Assembly (NCBI RefSeq): GCF_007859195.1
Contig: NZ_VOHL01000005.1
Coordinates: forward strand, 1-64,000
DNA length: 64,000 nt
Source of the DNA: Streptococcus cuniculipharyngis
GTDB lineage: Bacteria; Bacillota; Bacilli; Lactobacillales; Streptococcaceae
Direction: 5' to 3'
In this document: piece after piece, positions 43,941-54,462 of the stretch
Layout: each line of letters opens with the position of its first letter
How positions within the stretch are numbered: the first letter of the stretch is position 1
Made by a program: the position numbers and the translations under genes
Notes under the pieces: generated by a model
Seen by the model: only the letters and a program-made list of their open reading frames with translations
Told to the model about the DNA's origin: nothing
Database searches by the model: none

Positions 43941-46900
43941 ATGTCAGCTTCCTTTAACCAATTAATGGAACAAATTGAACTACCACTGGACTTGCGCAAT
44001 TCCCCCCTTTTTTTGGCGGGAGATTTACAGGCTGTTGACCTGCATGCGCAATCTCGGTGGTGGCATTTTCATTTTAGCTTTCCAGAAATTTTACCGATAG
44101 AGAGTTATCAAACCTTACGGACTTGTTTACAAACCACATTTGAACGGGCAGATATTCGGGTGACTTTTGACATTAGCAGTCAACAAGCGACCTTTGATGA
44201 AGAGTTACTTCAGGCTTATTATCAGGAGGCTTTTGAGCATCCTCCTTGCAATGAACCGAGCTTCCGGGCTTCCTTTGCTCAACTGCAGGTGAGAGCTAGT
44301 AGGCAACAGGTCACGATTTTGGCACCACAATTTGTCAACAATGACCATTTTCGCCAACAACATTTGCCTAAATTGAGTCAGGTATTTGCAGATTTTGGGT
44401 TTGGCAAGTTGGATTTTTCTATGGTTTCAGATGAACAGATGACGCAGACCCTGAAATCTCAGCTAGAAACCAATAAGCAAGAATTGCTAGAAAAAGCCAG
44501 TCAGGAAGCTGCTCAGTGGCAAGCGTCCTTGGCAGCTCAGCAGCCACCAGCTGAGGAAGTCAAGCCATCAGTAAATTATCAAGAACAGAATAGCCAACGT
44601 CAAGCTAGTTTTGATAAGGCTAAAATTACGCCGATGATTGAGGTGGAAACAGAAGAAAATCGTCTGGTTTTTGAAGGTTTGGTCTTTGATGTCGAAAAAC
44701 GAACAACTAAGACAGGTCGCCATATCATTAATTTTAAGATGACCGACTATACATCTTCTTTTCCCATGCAGCGTTGGGCTAAGGATGATGAGGAGTTGAA
44801 GAAGTTTGACATGATTGCTAAGGGGGCCTGGCTACGGGTGCGGGGTAATGTGGAAAACAATCCCTATACCAAGTCTCTCACCATGAATGTGCAGGACGTT
44901 AAGGCTATTGTACATCAGCCCCGCAAGGATTTGATGCCAGAAGGACAGAAACGGGTGGAATTTCATGCCCACACCAACATGTCAACCATGGATGCCTTAC
45001 CGACGGTTGAAGAGTTAATTGACCAAGCAGCGAGGTGGGGACATGCGGCTGTCGCTATTACGGACCATGCGAATGTGCAGAGTTTCCCCCATGGTTATCA
45101 TCGTGGTAAAAAAGCAGGGATTAAGGTGATTTTTGGCTTAGAAGCAAATATTGTGGAAGACCGTGTGCCTATTACCTACAATGAGGAGGATCTTGACCTA
45201 AAAGAGGCGACTTATGTGGTTTTTGACGTGGAGACAACCGGTCTTTCTGCGGTTAATAATGACCTTATCCAGGTGGCAGCTTCTAAGATGTATAAGAATA
45301 ACATCATTGACCAGTTTGATGAATTTATTGATCCAGGTTACCCTCTTAGCCAGTTTACGACAGAATTGACAGGAATCACGGATAATCATCTCAAAGGAGC
45401 CAAACCCCTCCTGCAGGTCTTGCAAGAGTTTCAAGATTTTTGTAAGGGGACAGTCTTAGTGGCCCACAATGCTACCTTTGACGTTGGCTTTTTAAATGCT
45501 AACTATGAGCGCCATGGCTTACCCAAAATTAGTCAACCGGTCATTGATACCTTGGAATTTTCGAGAAATCTTTATCCAGACTTCAAACGTCATGGCTTGG
45601 GGCCCTTGACTAAACGTTTCCAAATCAGTCTGGAACATCATCATATGGCTAATTATGATGCGGAAGCTACAGGACGCTTACTCTTTATTTTTATCAATGA
45701 TGCCATTGAAAAATATGGTTTGACCAATCTCAATCAGCTGAATACTCGCTTGGTGGCAGAGGATTCTTATAAGCAGGCTAAAACCAAACATGCAACCATA
45801 TATGTCAAAAATCAGACAGGCTTGAAAAATCTCTTTAAGCTAGTCTCCTTATCCAATGTCACCTATTTTTCTGGTGTGGCAAGGATTCCACGCACGGTTT
45901 TAGATGATTACCGAGAGGGCTTGATTTTAGGAACAGCTTGTTCTGAAGGGGAAGTTTTTGATACCCTCTTGTCGCATGGTTTGGAGGCAGCCCAAGAAGT
46001 GGCCCAGTATTACGATTTTATTGAGGTTATGCCGCCGGCCCTGTACCAACCGTTAGTTGAACGAGAATTGATTAAGGATCAGGCAGGTGTTGAACAGATG
46101 ATTCGTGATTTGGTGGAATTAGGACGTCGATTGGACAAGCCAGTCTTAGCTACCGGCAATGTTCACTATTTGGAGCCGGAGGATGCCATTTATCGGGAAA
46201 TCATTGTCCGCAGTCTGGGGCAGGGAGCCATGATTAATCGTACGATTGGTCGTGGTGAAAATGCTCAGCCAGCATCTTTACCGCAGGCTCATTTTAGGAC
46301 AACTAACGAAATGCTAGATGAGTTGGCCTTCTTGGGTCAGGACCTAGCCTATGAGCTGGTGGTTACCAATCCCAATCAACTGGCTGACCAGTTTGAGCAT
46401 GTTGAGGTGGTGAAAAAAGACCTTTACACGCCCTTCATTGAAGATGCTGAAGAACAGGTGGCTCGCCTAACCTATGACAAGGCTTTTGAAATCTATGGCA
46501 ATCCCCTGCCGGATATTATTGACCTACGGATTGAGAAAGAATTGACCTCGATTTTGGGGAATGGCTTTGCCGTGATCTACTTGGCCTCTCAAATGCTGGT
46601 GCAACGGTCTAATGAACGTGGCTATTTGGTGGGTAGTCGTGGCTCGGTTGGCTCTAGCTTTGTAGCGACCATGATTGGGATTACCGAGGTTAACCCCATG
46701 CCACCCCACTATGTCTGTCCTAAGTGCCAGCACTCGGAGTTCATTACGGACGGTTCCTATGGATCAGGTTTTGACCTGCCCAATAAAGACTGTCCTAAGT
46801 GCCAGATTCCTTATAAAAAAGATGGTCAGGACATTCCCTTTGAAACCTTCCTCGGCTTTGATGGGGACAAGGTACCCGATATTGACTTGAACTTTTCTGG

Positions 46901-48332
46901 CGATGACCAGCCCAACGCCCATCTAGATGTGCGTGATATTTTTGGTGATAAATATGCCTTTCGTGCAGGAACGGTTGGTACGGTGGCTGACCGAACAGCT
47001 TATGGTTTTGTCAAGGGCTATGAGCGAGATTATGGTAAGTTTTACCGTGATGCCGAAGTGGATCGACTAGCCATGGGAGCCAGCGGCGTCAAACGAACGA
47101 CTGGTCAACATCCAGGGGGAATTGTCGTGATTCCTAATTATATGGATGTTTATGATTTTACACCTGTTCAGTACCCAGCGGATGATTTATCAGCTAGTTG
47201 GCAAACCACCCATTTCAATTTCCATGATATTGATGAAAATGTCCTTAAACTAGATGTTTTGGGTCATGATGACCCGACCATGATTCGTAAGTTGCAGGAC
47301 TTGTCAGGAATTTCACCGGCTGATATTCCCATGGATGACCCAGACGTCATGAAACTCTTTTCTGGAACAGAAGTCATGGGGGTTAGTGCAGAACAAATTG
47401 GCACCTCAACGGGGATGTTGGGGATTCCAGAGTTTGGGACAAACTTTGTTCGGGGGATGGTAGATGAAACCCACCCAACCACTTTTGCAGAACTTTTGCA
47501 GCTGTCAGGGCTTTCTCACGGGACGGATGTTTGGTTGGGCAATGCTCAGGATTTAATCAAGCAAGGTATTGCCAACCTATCTACGGTTATCGGCTGTCGT
47601 GATGATATTATGGTTTATCTCATGCATGCTGGTTTGGAGCCCAAGATGGCCTTTAATATCATGGAACGGGTGCGTAAGGGCCTTTGGTTGAAAATTTCCG
47701 AGGAGGAACGTAATGGCTATATCCAAGCCATGCGAGATAATCAGGTGCCAGACTGGTACATTGAATCTTGTGGAAAAATCAAATACATGTTCCCCAAGGC
47801 CCATGCGGCAGCCTACGTCATGATGGCCTTGCGGGTGGCTTATTTCAAGGTCCACCACCCACTTTATTACTACTGTGCTTACTTTTCGATTCGTGCCAAG
47901 GCCTTTGACATCAAAACCATGAGTGCGGGCCTTGATGCAGTCAAGAAAAAAATGGCTGAAATTGCAGAAAAGCGGAAAAACAACCAAGAAACCAAGGTTG
48001 AGATGGACCTCTTCACCACCTTGGAAATTGTTAATGAAATGTTAGAGCGTGGTTTTGTGTTTGGTCAGTTGGACATTTACCGCAGTCATCCGACCGAGTT
48101 TCTGATTGATGGTGATACCTTAATTCCACCGCTGATTGCTATGGATGGACTGGGAGAAAGTGTGGCCAACCAGTTTGCTAAGGCTCGTGAAGAGGGAGAA
48201 TTTCTGTCCAAGACCGAACTGCGTAAACGTGGCGGGCTGTCAACAACCTTGGTTGAGAAAATGGCTGAGATGAATATCTTGGGTAATCTCCCGGAGGATA
48301 ACCAATTAAGCCTCTTTGATGATTTTTTCTAA
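43941..48332 (+). CDS. polC: DNA polymerase III PolC, alpha subunit
   Basis: The Gram-positive replicative polymerase with built-in proofreading; 1463 residues, full length. Order: N-terminal tau-binding domain, OB domain, PHP part 1 ([16 protein letters not shown]), DnaQ-like exonuclease inserted at about 425-590 ([26 protein letters not shown]), PHP part 2, the zinc module [18 protein letters not shown], then the polymerase core with [12 protein letters not shown] and [10 protein letters not shown] (catalytic Asp residues), fingers and duplex-binding domain. TATAAT at 43909-43914 drives it, with AAGGAG before ATG. Confidence 0.97.
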   Translation: MSASFNQLMEQIELPLDLRNSPLFLAGDLQAVDLHAQSRWWHFHFSFPEILPIESYQTLRTCLQTTFERADIRVTFDISSQQATFDEELLQAYYQEAFEHPPCNEPSFRASFAQLQVRASRQQVTILAPQFVNNDHFRQQHLPKLSQVFADFGFGKLDFSMVSDEQMTQTLKSQLETNKQELLEKASQEAAQWQASLAAQQPPAEEVKPSVNYQEQNSQRQASFDKAKITPMIEVETEENRLVFEGLVFDVEKRTTKTGRHIINFKMTDYTSSFPMQRWAKDDEELKKFDMIAKGAWLRVRGNVENNPYTKSLTMNVQDVKAIVHQPRKDLMPEGQKRVEFHAHTNMSTMDALPTVEELIDQAARWGHAAVAITDHANVQSFPHGYHRGKKAGIKVIFGLEANIVEDRVPITYNEEDLDLKEATYVVFDVETTGLSAVNNDLIQVAASKMYKNNIIDQFDEFIDPGYPLSQFTTELTGITDNHLKGAKPLLQVLQEFQDFCKGTVLVAHNATFDVGFLNANYERHGLPKISQPVIDTLEFSRNLYPDFKRHGLGPLTKRFQISLEHHHMANYDAEATGRLLFIFINDAIEKYGLTNLNQLNTRLVAEDSYKQAKTKHATIYVKNQTGLKNLFKLVSLSNVTYFSGVARIPRTVLDDYREGLILGTACSEGEVFDTLLSHGLEAAQEVAQYYDFIEVMPPALYQPLVERELIKDQAGVEQMIRDLVELGRRLDKPVLATGNVHYLEPEDAIYREIIVRSLGQGAMINRTIGRGENAQPASLPQAHFRTTNEMLDELAFLGQDLAYELVVTNPNQLADQFEHVEVVKKDLYTPFIEDAEEQVARLTYDKAFEIYGNPLPDIIDLRIEKELTSILGNGFAVIYLASQMLVQRSNERGYLVGSRGSVGSSFVATMIGITEVNPMPPHYVCPKCQHSEFITDGSYGSGFDLPNKDCPKCQIPYKKDGQDIPFETFLGFDGDKVPDIDLNFSGDDQPNAHLDVRDIFGDKYAFRAGTVGTVADRTAYGFVKGYERDYGKFYRDAEVDRLAMGASGVKRTTGQHPGGIVVIPNYMDVYDFTPVQYPADDLSASWQTTHFNFHDIDENVLKLDVLGHDDPTMIRKLQDLSGISPADIPMDDPDVMKLFSGTEVMGVSAEQIGTSTGMLGIPEFGTNFVRGMVDETHPTTFAELLQLSGLSHGTDVWLGNAQDLIKQGIANLSTVIGCRDDIMVYLMHAGLEPKMAFNIMERVRKGLWLKISEEERNGYIQAMRDNQVPDWYIESCGKIKYMFPKAHAAAYVMMALRVAYFKVHHPLYYYCAYFSIRAKAFDIKTMSAGLDAVKKKMAEIAEKRKNNQETKVEMDLFTTLEIVNEMLERGFVFGQLDIYRSHPTEFLIDGDTLIPPLIAMDGLGESVANQFAKAREEGEFLSKTELRKRGGLSTTLVEKMAEMNILGNLPEDNQLSLFDDFF

Positions 48333-48463
48333 TCATCATTTGAGAGAGCAAGTGGTTGAGAAGAGTTTGTTAAAAAGTTAGCTAATTATCGCAGAAAATG
48401 ATTGAAAAAAAGAAAAGAAAGCGGTATTATAGTAACTACATTGAAATTATGGAGGGTTGCCTC

Positions 48464-49810
48464 ATGGCACATATTACATTTGACTATTCAAAAACATTAG
48501 ATTTTATCGGTCAGCATGAGTTGGACTACCTGCAAGGTCAGGTTAGCCTAGCAGACCAAGCCCTACGCCAGGGAACTGGTCCAGGTGCAGAAATGACGGG
48601 TTGGTTGGATTTGCCAGAAAATTATGACAAGGAAGAGTTTGCTCGTATTCAAGTAGCGGCTAAAACCATTCAAAGCAACAGTGATGTCCTGGTGGTGATT
48701 GGGATTGGTGGGTCTTATCTTGGTGCTCGTGCGGCGATTGACTTTTTGAGCCATTCATTTGTCAATCTGCAGAGCAAGGAAGAACGTAAAGCACCACAAA
48801 TTCTCTACGCTGGAAATTCAATTTCGTCAAACTATTTGGCAGACTTGGTCGATTATGTGGCGGACAAGGATTTCTCAATCAATGTGATTTCCAAGTCAGG
48901 AACAACGACAGAGCCAGCTATTGCCTTCCGCGTCTTCAAGGAACTTTTGGTCAAGAAATATGGCAAGGAAGAAGCTAATCAGCGGATTTATGCCACAACT
49001 GACCGTGAGAAAGGTGCGGTCAAGGTTGAAGCAGATGCTAACGGTTGGGAAACCTTTGTCGTGCCAGATGATATTGGTGGTCGCTTTAGCGTCTTGACAG
49101 CTGTTGGCCTCTTGCCAATCGCCGTTTCAGGAGCCGACATCACTGCCTTGATGGAAGGGGCAAATGCAGCCCGCAAGGCTTATGCGTCAGACCAGTTGGC
49201 TGAAAATGAAGCCTATCAATATGCGGCGGTTCGTACCGCACTTTACCGCAAGGGCTACATTACCGAGATTTTCGCCGATTATGAGCCATCCTTGCAGTAT
49301 TTTGCTGAATGGTGGAAACAATTAGCAGGTGAGTCTGAAGGCAAGGACCAAAAAGGCATTTATCCGACTTCTGCTCATTTCTCAACGGACCTTCATTCCC
49401 TTGGTCAATATATCCAAGAAGGTTACCGCAATCTTTTTGAAACCGTCGTGCGTGTGGACAAACCACGTCGTAACTTGGTGATTCCAAGTGAAGATTTGGA
49501 CCTTGATGGTCTAGGTTATTTGCAAGGTAAGGATGTTGATTTTGTTAATAAAAAAGCCACTGACGGTGTTCTCTTAGCCCACACTGACGGTGGTGTGCCC
49601 AATATGCACTTGACCCTGCCTGCTCAGGATGAATTCACCCTTGGTTATACCATCTATTTCTTTGAGTTGGCCATTGCCATTACTGGCTATCTCAATGGAG
49701 TTAACCCATTTGACCAACCTGGGGTAGAAGCCTATAAGAAAAACATGTTTGCCCTACTGGGTAAACCAGGATTTGAAGACCTATCGGCTGAACTTAATGC
49801 TCGTCTATAA
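48464..49810 (+). CDS. pgi: Glucose-6-phosphate isomerase
   Basis: The second enzyme of glycolysis; 448 residues as usual for Firmicutes. Motifs: [27 protein letters not shown] (phosphate loop), the [14 protein letters not shown] signature, and catalytic Glu in the region around FFAEWWKQL and SLGQYIQEG. The frame extends upstream to 48398, but ATG 48464 has GGAGGG upstream and gives the standard N terminus [10 protein letters not shown]. Confidence 0.97.
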   Translation: MAHITFDYSKTLDFIGQHELDYLQGQVSLADQALRQGTGPGAEMTGWLDLPENYDKEEFARIQVAAKTIQSNSDVLVVIGIGGSYLGARAAIDFLSHSFVNLQSKEERKAPQILYAGNSISSNYLADLVDYVADKDFSINVISKSGTTTEPAIAFRVFKELLVKKYGKEEANQRIYATTDREKGAVKVEADANGWETFVVPDDIGGRFSVLTAVGLLPIAVSGADITALMEGANAARKAYASDQLAENEAYQYAAVRTALYRKGYITEIFADYEPSLQYFAEWWKQLAGESEGKDQKGIYPTSAHFSTDLHSLGQYIQEGYRNLFETVVRVDKPRRNLVIPSEDLDLDGLGYLQGKDVDFVNKKATDGVLLAHTDGGVPNMHLTLPAQDEFTLGYTIYFFELAIAITGYLNGVNPFDQPGVEAYKKNMFALLGKPGFEDLSAELNARL

Positions 49811-49818
49811 AACAAGTA

Positions 49819-49850
49819 ACACCCTAGTCATGATTGACTAGGGTGTTTTT
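49819..49850. terminator. Terminator between pgi and the convergent small-protein pair
   Basis: ACACCCTAGTCA/TGACTAGGGTGT, 12-bp perfect stem with a TGAT loop and T tract; it also fits the minus-strand transcript. Confidence 0.92.
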
Positions 49851-49975
49851 TAACGGTGCTTAGCAAGAAATTTCCTCAACCATCTACCCAATATAAAACC
49901 TAAGGGAAAGGAAAGAATGATGGGTCTTTTGATAAAAAAATCAAGGAATTGATCAATCAACTGATTTAGAGTCAT
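49850..49975 (-). CDS. 41-residue single-helix membrane peptide
   Basis: The product reads MTLNQLIDQFLDFFIKR, then a hydrophobic helix (PIILSFPLGFILGRWL) and a basic end (RKFLAKHR). The ATG overlaps the preceding stop (ATGA), so it is translated together with the secreted protein at 50529-49972. Positive tail and single membrane span recall bacteriocin immunity peptides, but no homology is recognised. The stop codon lies at the edge of the pgi terminator. Confidence 0.65.
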   Translation of the reverse strand: MTLNQLIDQFLDFFIKRPIILSFPLGFILGRWLRKFLAKHR

Positions 49976-50529
49976 TGTTCCCTAATGCTGACAATTCGAT
50001 TTTCAATCCTTGCCCCTCCCACACCGTTAGAAGGGACATAGACTTGCCTTGTTCTGATAATAACGCCTCTATCTGCGGAGAGATAGCTACTTCCAACACC
50101 TGAGGCAACAGATGCAATAAATCCTGCTAAAGCAGCATTTATACCAGGGATAGCTCCTAATAAAGTTCCAAAGGCACCTGCTCCGAGACTAACAGCTAGA
50201 GACCAGGTAACAGAGTCAATGTAGTTGTCATAGAGATTATTACCTAAATAGACTGTCTTATTAACTCCTTTTCTACCGAGACGTTGCGTTAAGGTTGTGA
50301 ACACAGTTTGATACTGTTCTTTGGTAAAGATGCCATCATCATATAATTTTTGAGCTGCTTGTAATAAATCTGAACTACTGAAAGTAACCACTGTCGAATT
50401 GGTTGGTGTTGTTTCTTGTATAGTTGGAGAATTATCGGTTGTCGCAAGAGCTATGGTGGGGGATATATTTGACAGCGCTAGTAAACAACAACTTGACCAA
50501 ATGAGTGCTTTTTGATATTTTTTGTTCAT
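49972..50529 (-). CDS. Secreted protein with a glycine-rich hydrophobic segment, unknown
   Basis: 185 residues. N-terminal signal peptide (about 1-29, MNKKYQKALIWSSCCLLALS, then cleavage near TIALA). A Ser/Thr-rich linker follows, then a helical stretch (LLQAAQKLYDDGIFTKEQY), and a long Gly/Ala segment (SLGAGAFGTLLGAIPGINA, then ALAGFIASVASGVGSS) with repeated G-x3-G-type spacing, able to insert in membranes; the end is basic and polar. With the coupled 41-residue membrane peptide it looks like a toxin-immunity or secreted-factor pair. I do not recognise the family. Confidence 0.7.
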   Translation of the reverse strand: MNKKYQKALIWSSCCLLALSNISPTIALATTDNSPTIQETTPTNSTVVTFSSSDLLQAAQKLYDDGIFTKEQYQTVFTTLTQRLGRKGVNKTVYLGNNLYDNYIDSVTWSLAVSLGAGAFGTLLGAIPGINAALAGFIASVASGVGSSYLSADRGVIIRTRQVYVPSNGVGGARIENRIVSIREQ

Positions 50530-50673
50530 GATAACCTACCTCCATTATTTTTTATGTAATATATGACACTATTAGTATAGCAAAAAAGCGCTTACAATAA
50601 AAATAGAAAGTTAATTATTCTGAAAAATAAGTTAGTTTCTGGTAATTGTGTTTTTCAAGTGAGTCATGATTTG

Positions 50674-50682
50674 TGTTATAAT
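50674..50682 (+). promoter_or_regulatory. Extended -10 promoter of ruvB
   Basis: TGTGTTATAAT, with TATAAT at 50677-50682. Transcription starting about 7 nt downstream would begin at or next to the ruvB ATG (50689), leaving no room for a ribosome site. Confidence 0.65.
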
Positions 50683-50688
50683 AGGGAT

Positions 50689-51693
50689 ATGGATAGAATT
50701 TTAGACCAGGACCTTTTGCCCAGTGATGAAGGAGTGGAGCGTAGCTTACGTCCCCAATCCTTTAAGGAATATATTGGTCAGGATAAGGTTAAGGAACAGT
50801 TACAAATTTTTATTGAGGCAGCCAAGTTACGTGATGAGGCCCTAGACCATGTCTTGCTTTTTGGCCCACCAGGTTTGGGAAAAACGACCATGGCTTTTGT
50901 CATTGCCAATGAACTGGGGGTAAATCTTAAACAAACCTCTGGCCCAGCCATTGAAAAAGCAGGAGATTTGGTCGCTATTCTTAATGACTTGGAGCCTGGC
51001 GATGTCCTTTTCATTGATGAAATCCACCGCATGCCCATGGCAGTAGAAGAGGTACTTTATAGTGCCATGGAAGATTTTTATATTGATATTATGATTGGGG
51101 CAGGAGAGACCAGTCGCAGTGTGCATTTGGAATTGCCACCCTTTACCTTGATTGGGGCAACCACACGAGCAGGGATGTTGAGCAATCCCTTGCGAGCTCG
51201 TTTTGGTATCAATGGCCACATGGAATACTATGACCTGGCAGATTTAAGGGAAATTGTGGAAAGAACGGCTGATATTTTTGAGGCCAGCATTAGCCCAGAA
51301 GCTGCCCTAGAGCTAGCTCGCCGTAGTCGTGGGACACCTCGGATTGCCAATCGTTTGCTGAAACGGGTGCGGGATTATGCCCAGATTATGGGGGATGGTC
51401 AAATCAACCAAGAGATAACCGCCCAGGCCCTGACCCTCTTAGATGTGGACCATGAGGGCTTGGATTACACGGACCAGAAAATTCTTAAAACCATGATTGA
51501 AGTCTATCAGGGAGGCCCTGTTGGTCTTGGGACCTTGGCCATCAACATTGCTGAGGAGCGAGAGACCCTTGAGGACATGTATGAGCCTTATCTCATTCAA
51601 AAGGGCTTTATCATGCGCACTCGTTCTGGTCGGGTGGCAACGCAGAAGGCCTATGACCACATGGGCTACCCTTATCTAGCGAAAGGAGACTAA
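50689..51693 (+). CDS. ruvB: Holliday junction branch migration helicase RuvB
   Basis: A AAA+ motor of 334 residues that drives branch migration with RuvA. Walker [10 protein letters not shown] (about 59-67), Walker [11 protein letters not shown], sensor 1 ATTRAGML, arginine-finger LRARFG, and a C-terminal winged helix ([15 protein letters not shown]). A longer frame starts at 50659, but that lies in the promoter; ATG 50689 gives the standard family start MDRILD. With the -10 this close, ruvB may be made from a leaderless mRNA. It overlaps the phosphatase unit by 1-nt spacing. Confidence 0.95.
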   Translation: MDRILDQDLLPSDEGVERSLRPQSFKEYIGQDKVKEQLQIFIEAAKLRDEALDHVLLFGPPGLGKTTMAFVIANELGVNLKQTSGPAIEKAGDLVAILNDLEPGDVLFIDEIHRMPMAVEEVLYSAMEDFYIDIMIGAGETSRSVHLELPPFTLIGATTRAGMLSNPLRARFGINGHMEYYDLADLREIVERTADIFEASISPEAALELARRSRGTPRIANRLLKRVRDYAQIMGDGQINQEITAQALTLLDVDHEGLDYTDQKILKTMIEVYQGGPVGLGTLAINIAEERETLEDMYEPYLIQKGFIMRTRSGRVATQKAYDHMGYPYLAKGD

Positions 51694-51694
51694 G

Positions 51695-52132
51695 ATGACC
51701 AAGATTTGTTTTGTTTGTTTGGGTAATATTTGCCGTAGCCCGATGGCAGAGTTTGTGATGAAAGACTTAGTCAAGGATGAGGCAGGGATTGAAGTTGTCA
51801 GTCGGGCGACTTCTAGTTGGGAACATGGCAATCCCATTCATGCAGGAACGCAGAAGATTTTGCGTCAATATGGTATCCCGTTTGATGTCAATAAGACATC
51901 GCAACAGGTTAGTCTGGCTGATTTGGCTGACTTTGACGTGATTTTTGCCATGGATCAGCAAAATCTAGCGGATTTACGAGCTCTTTCGGCAGGTCAATTT
52001 GATGATAAAATCCAACTTTTAGTTGAGGATGGTGTGCCTGACCCTTGGTATACTGGAGATTTTGAGGAGACCTATCGCCTAGTTAAGGGAGCCTGCCAAA
52101 AATGGCTCAGAAAGCAAGGCATGAAGGAATAA
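51695..52132 (+). CDS. Low-molecular-weight protein tyrosine phosphatase
   Basis: 145 residues. The active-site loop is VCLGNICRS (C-x5-R) at about residues 7-15, and the general-acid loop is VPDPWYTGDFEETY with the DP motif. Such enzymes dephosphorylate tyrosine on proteins, often in capsule or stress control; the substrate here is unknown. It begins 1 nt after ruvB and precedes the MORN and acyltransferase genes, an order shared with S. pyogenes. Confidence 0.93.
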   Translation: MTKICFVCLGNICRSPMAEFVMKDLVKDEAGIEVVSRATSSWEHGNPIHAGTQKILRQYGIPFDVNKTSQQVSLADLADFDVIFAMDQQNLADLRALSAGQFDDKIQLLVEDGVPDPWYTGDFEETYRLVKGACQKWLRKQGMKE

Positions 52133-52154
52133 AAAGAAAGGTAGGGATGAGAGG

Positions 52155-52535
52155 ATGAGAGGACAAAAGATCAGCAGGGTGATGACAGAAGTCTTGGCCT
52201 GTATTATCATACTAGTCTTAGGAGCTTCTGTCTTTTTTGTACCAATCAAACGTCAAGCTACCTTGAGCTATGATAATGGACGGCTGAGCTATTCTGGTCA
52301 GGTGGTTAATCAGCGGTTGAATGGTCAAGGGAAATTAACCTATGACAATGGTGATGTTTATGAAGGCCAATTTATCAATGGGGTGTTCAACGGTCAGGGA
52401 AAATTTATTGCAGCAACCGGCTGGCAGTATGAAGGTCAATTTAAAAATGGCCAACCAGATGGTCAGGGAACCTTGATTGCTAAGGACAAAAAAGTGTATA
52501 AAGGAACATTTAAGCAGGGGATTTATCAAAAATGA
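52155..52535 (+). CDS. MORN repeat membrane protein
   Basis: 126 residues with one N-terminal membrane helix (about 12-32) and then three to four MORN repeats of 20-23 residues (YEGQFINGVFNGQGKF; YEGQFKNGQPDGQGTL; YKGTFKQGIYQK). MORN repeats usually mediate protein or lipid contact. The gene overlaps the acyltransferase start by 4 nt (ATGA), so the two proteins may act together at the cell surface. Confidence 0.9.
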   Translation: MRGQKISRVMTEVLACIIILVLGASVFFVPIKRQATLSYDNGRLSYSGQVVNQRLNGQGKLTYDNGDVYEGQFINGVFNGQGKFIAATGWQYEGQFKNGQPDGQGTLIAKDKKVYKGTFKQGIYQK

Positions 52536-54307
52536 GAATAAAATGGTTTTCTTTGGTAAGGATAACTGGTTTACTGCTGGTTCTTCTCTACCATTTCTTT
52601 AAAACAAAATTTGCTGGTGGCTTTATTGGAGTGGACGTCTTTTTCACTTTTTCAGGGTTTTTGATTACGGCACTCTTGGTAGACGAATATGCTGAGAAAG
52701 AAAGAATTGATCTCATTGGGTTTTATAAGCGGCGTTTCTATCGAATTTTCCCTCCCTTATTGCTAATGGTTTTATTGGTCATGCCCTTTACATTTTTGGT
52801 AAGGCGGGACTTTGTTGCTGATATTGGTCAACAAATTGCGGGAGCTCTGGGATTTACGACCAATTTCTATGAGATTTTCACTGGTAGCAGTTACGAGAGT
52901 CAGTTTATTCCGCACCTGTTTGTCCATACTTGGAGCTTGGCAATTGAGGTACAATTTTATCTTCTATGGGCCTTTTTCCTCTGGCTGATGACTAAAAGAA
53001 GGGGGACAGCTCAACAATTTCGCGGATCGGTTTTTTTACTATCCAGTGTCTTTTTTACGATTAGTTTTTTAAGCATGTTTATCCGTGCTTTTCTGGTCGA
53101 TAATTTTTCAACCATTTATTTTTCAAGCTTGAGTCATAGTTTTGCCTTTTTCCTCGGTGCCATGTTTGCCACTTTGACTGGGGTAAAAGAAACGACTACT
53201 CGCTTTAAGAAAAATGTCCGTCTATGGCCAAAATCACGAACAATTTTCTATTTTTTTGGCGCTTTTGCCCTCCTCATGTTGCTGAGTGTGATTTTGGACT
53301 TTAATCACCTCTTTACCTATCTTTTTGGTTTTATTTTGGCTAGTCTCTTTAGTGTGGTCATGATTTACGCAGCGCGTGTCTTGAGTGACCAAACGGCATC
53401 TAGTAAAGAGCCAGCTATTTTGACGTATTTAGCTGACATTAGTTATGGCATGTACTTGTTCCATTGGCCCTTGTATGTGATTTTCACCCAGCTAATGTCT
53501 AACGGCTTGGCAGTTTTTCTAACCCTGGTCTTTTCAATGATTTTTTCAAGCCTATCCTTCTATGTGATTGAGCCTTATATCGCAGGTAAAACGGTTCGCT
53601 TATTTGACTACGAACTTAACTTGCTTCCCTATAAGAAATGGATTTATGGCACGGTTGGTTTGTTAGGGGTGGTGACCTTAGGAATTGCAGCCTTCGCACC
53701 CAAGGTGGGGAATTTTGAAAATGAACTCCTGGTCAATTCGTTGACCCAGGCCCAGGCTAACGTGAATCGGACGCACACTTTGATTGCTGGGGATGCTAAT
53801 GCCATGAGTGATGTCATGGTTATTGGTGATTCGGTGGCTCTTCGGTCAAGCAGCGCTTTCACCGAACTGTTGCCTGAGGTTCAACTGGATGCGGCTGTTA
53901 GTCGTAATTTTACAGATGCCTACACGATTTTCCAGAATCATATTAAGACCAATACCCTATCAAAAACAGTGGTTCTAGCAGTCGGAGTGAATTCGGTAGA
54001 CGGTTATGCTAAAGCTCTCCAAGCCTTTATTGACGATTTACCGAAAGGCTATCGCCTGATTCTGGTGACCCCTTATAATGCAAAAGATAGCCGAATTGCG
54101 GCCATGAGGGACTATGAGTTAGAATTGGCCAAGAAATATTCTTATGTGACTGTGGCCGACTGGTATCAGACAGCTTTAGATTACCCAACTATTTGGCGAG
54201 GAACGGATGGTGTCCATTATTCTGATGCTAATACTGAAGGAGCCAAACGTTATGTAGAAACCATCCAAGGGGCAATCAAGAAAGCCGCTAAAAGTGCTGC
54301 TAAATAA
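52532..54307 (+). CDS. OatA-like membrane acyltransferase with SGNH domain
   Basis: 591 residues: an acyltransferase-3 membrane domain of ten to eleven helices (1-390) with VLLYHFFKTKFAGGFIGVDVFFTFSGFLIT, containing the catalytic His, then an extracellular SGNH hydrolase-type domain (about 425-591) with GDSVALRSS (nucleophile Ser) and DGVHYSDAN (Asp/His). This layout is that of peptidoglycan O-acetyltransferase OatA, which gives lysozyme resistance. Coupled to the MORN gene. Confidence 0.9.
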   Translation: MRIKWFSLVRITGLLLVLLYHFFKTKFAGGFIGVDVFFTFSGFLITALLVDEYAEKERIDLIGFYKRRFYRIFPPLLLMVLLVMPFTFLVRRDFVADIGQQIAGALGFTTNFYEIFTGSSYESQFIPHLFVHTWSLAIEVQFYLLWAFFLWLMTKRRGTAQQFRGSVFLLSSVFFTISFLSMFIRAFLVDNFSTIYFSSLSHSFAFFLGAMFATLTGVKETTTRFKKNVRLWPKSRTIFYFFGAFALLMLLSVILDFNHLFTYLFGFILASLFSVVMIYAARVLSDQTASSKEPAILTYLADISYGMYLFHWPLYVIFTQLMSNGLAVFLTLVFSMIFSSLSFYVIEPYIAGKTVRLFDYELNLLPYKKWIYGTVGLLGVVTLGIAAFAPKVGNFENELLVNSLTQAQANVNRTHTLIAGDANAMSDVMVIGDSVALRSSSAFTELLPEVQLDAAVSRNFTDAYTIFQNHIKTNTLSKTVVLAVGVNSVDGYAKALQAFIDDLPKGYRLILVTPYNAKDSRIAAMRDYELELAKKYSYVTVADWYQTALDYPTIWRGTDGVHYSDANTEGAKRYVETIQGAIKKAAKSAAK

Positions 54308-54324
54308 AGAAACTTGAGAAGCCA

Positions 54325-54360
54325 AGAAAATGGGTTGAGAAACTCATTTTCTTTTTTTTT
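54325..54360 (+). terminator. Terminator after the acyltransferase gene
   Basis: AGAAAATGGGTT/AACTCATTTTCT with a GAGA loop and one G-T pair, followed by at least eight T. Confidence 0.9.
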
Positions 54361-54380
54361 GACAAAATTTCAAGAAAGTG

Positions 54381-54442
54381 TTTACAATAAAACTAAAATA
54401 AGCTATAATAAGATTGTACATAAATTGTGAAACTTTTAACAA
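54381..54442 (+). promoter_or_regulatory. adhE promoter with a Rex operator
   Basis: TTTACA (54381-54386), 17 nt, TATAAT (54404-54409). At 54425-54442 the 18-mer TTGTGA-AACTTT-TAACAA matches the Rex palindrome TTGTGA-N6-TCACAA except one base, lying just after the expected start of transcription. Rex represses adhE at low NADH in streptococci. Confidence 0.75.
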
Positions 54443-54462
54443 TCGCATCCAAGGAGGATTAT

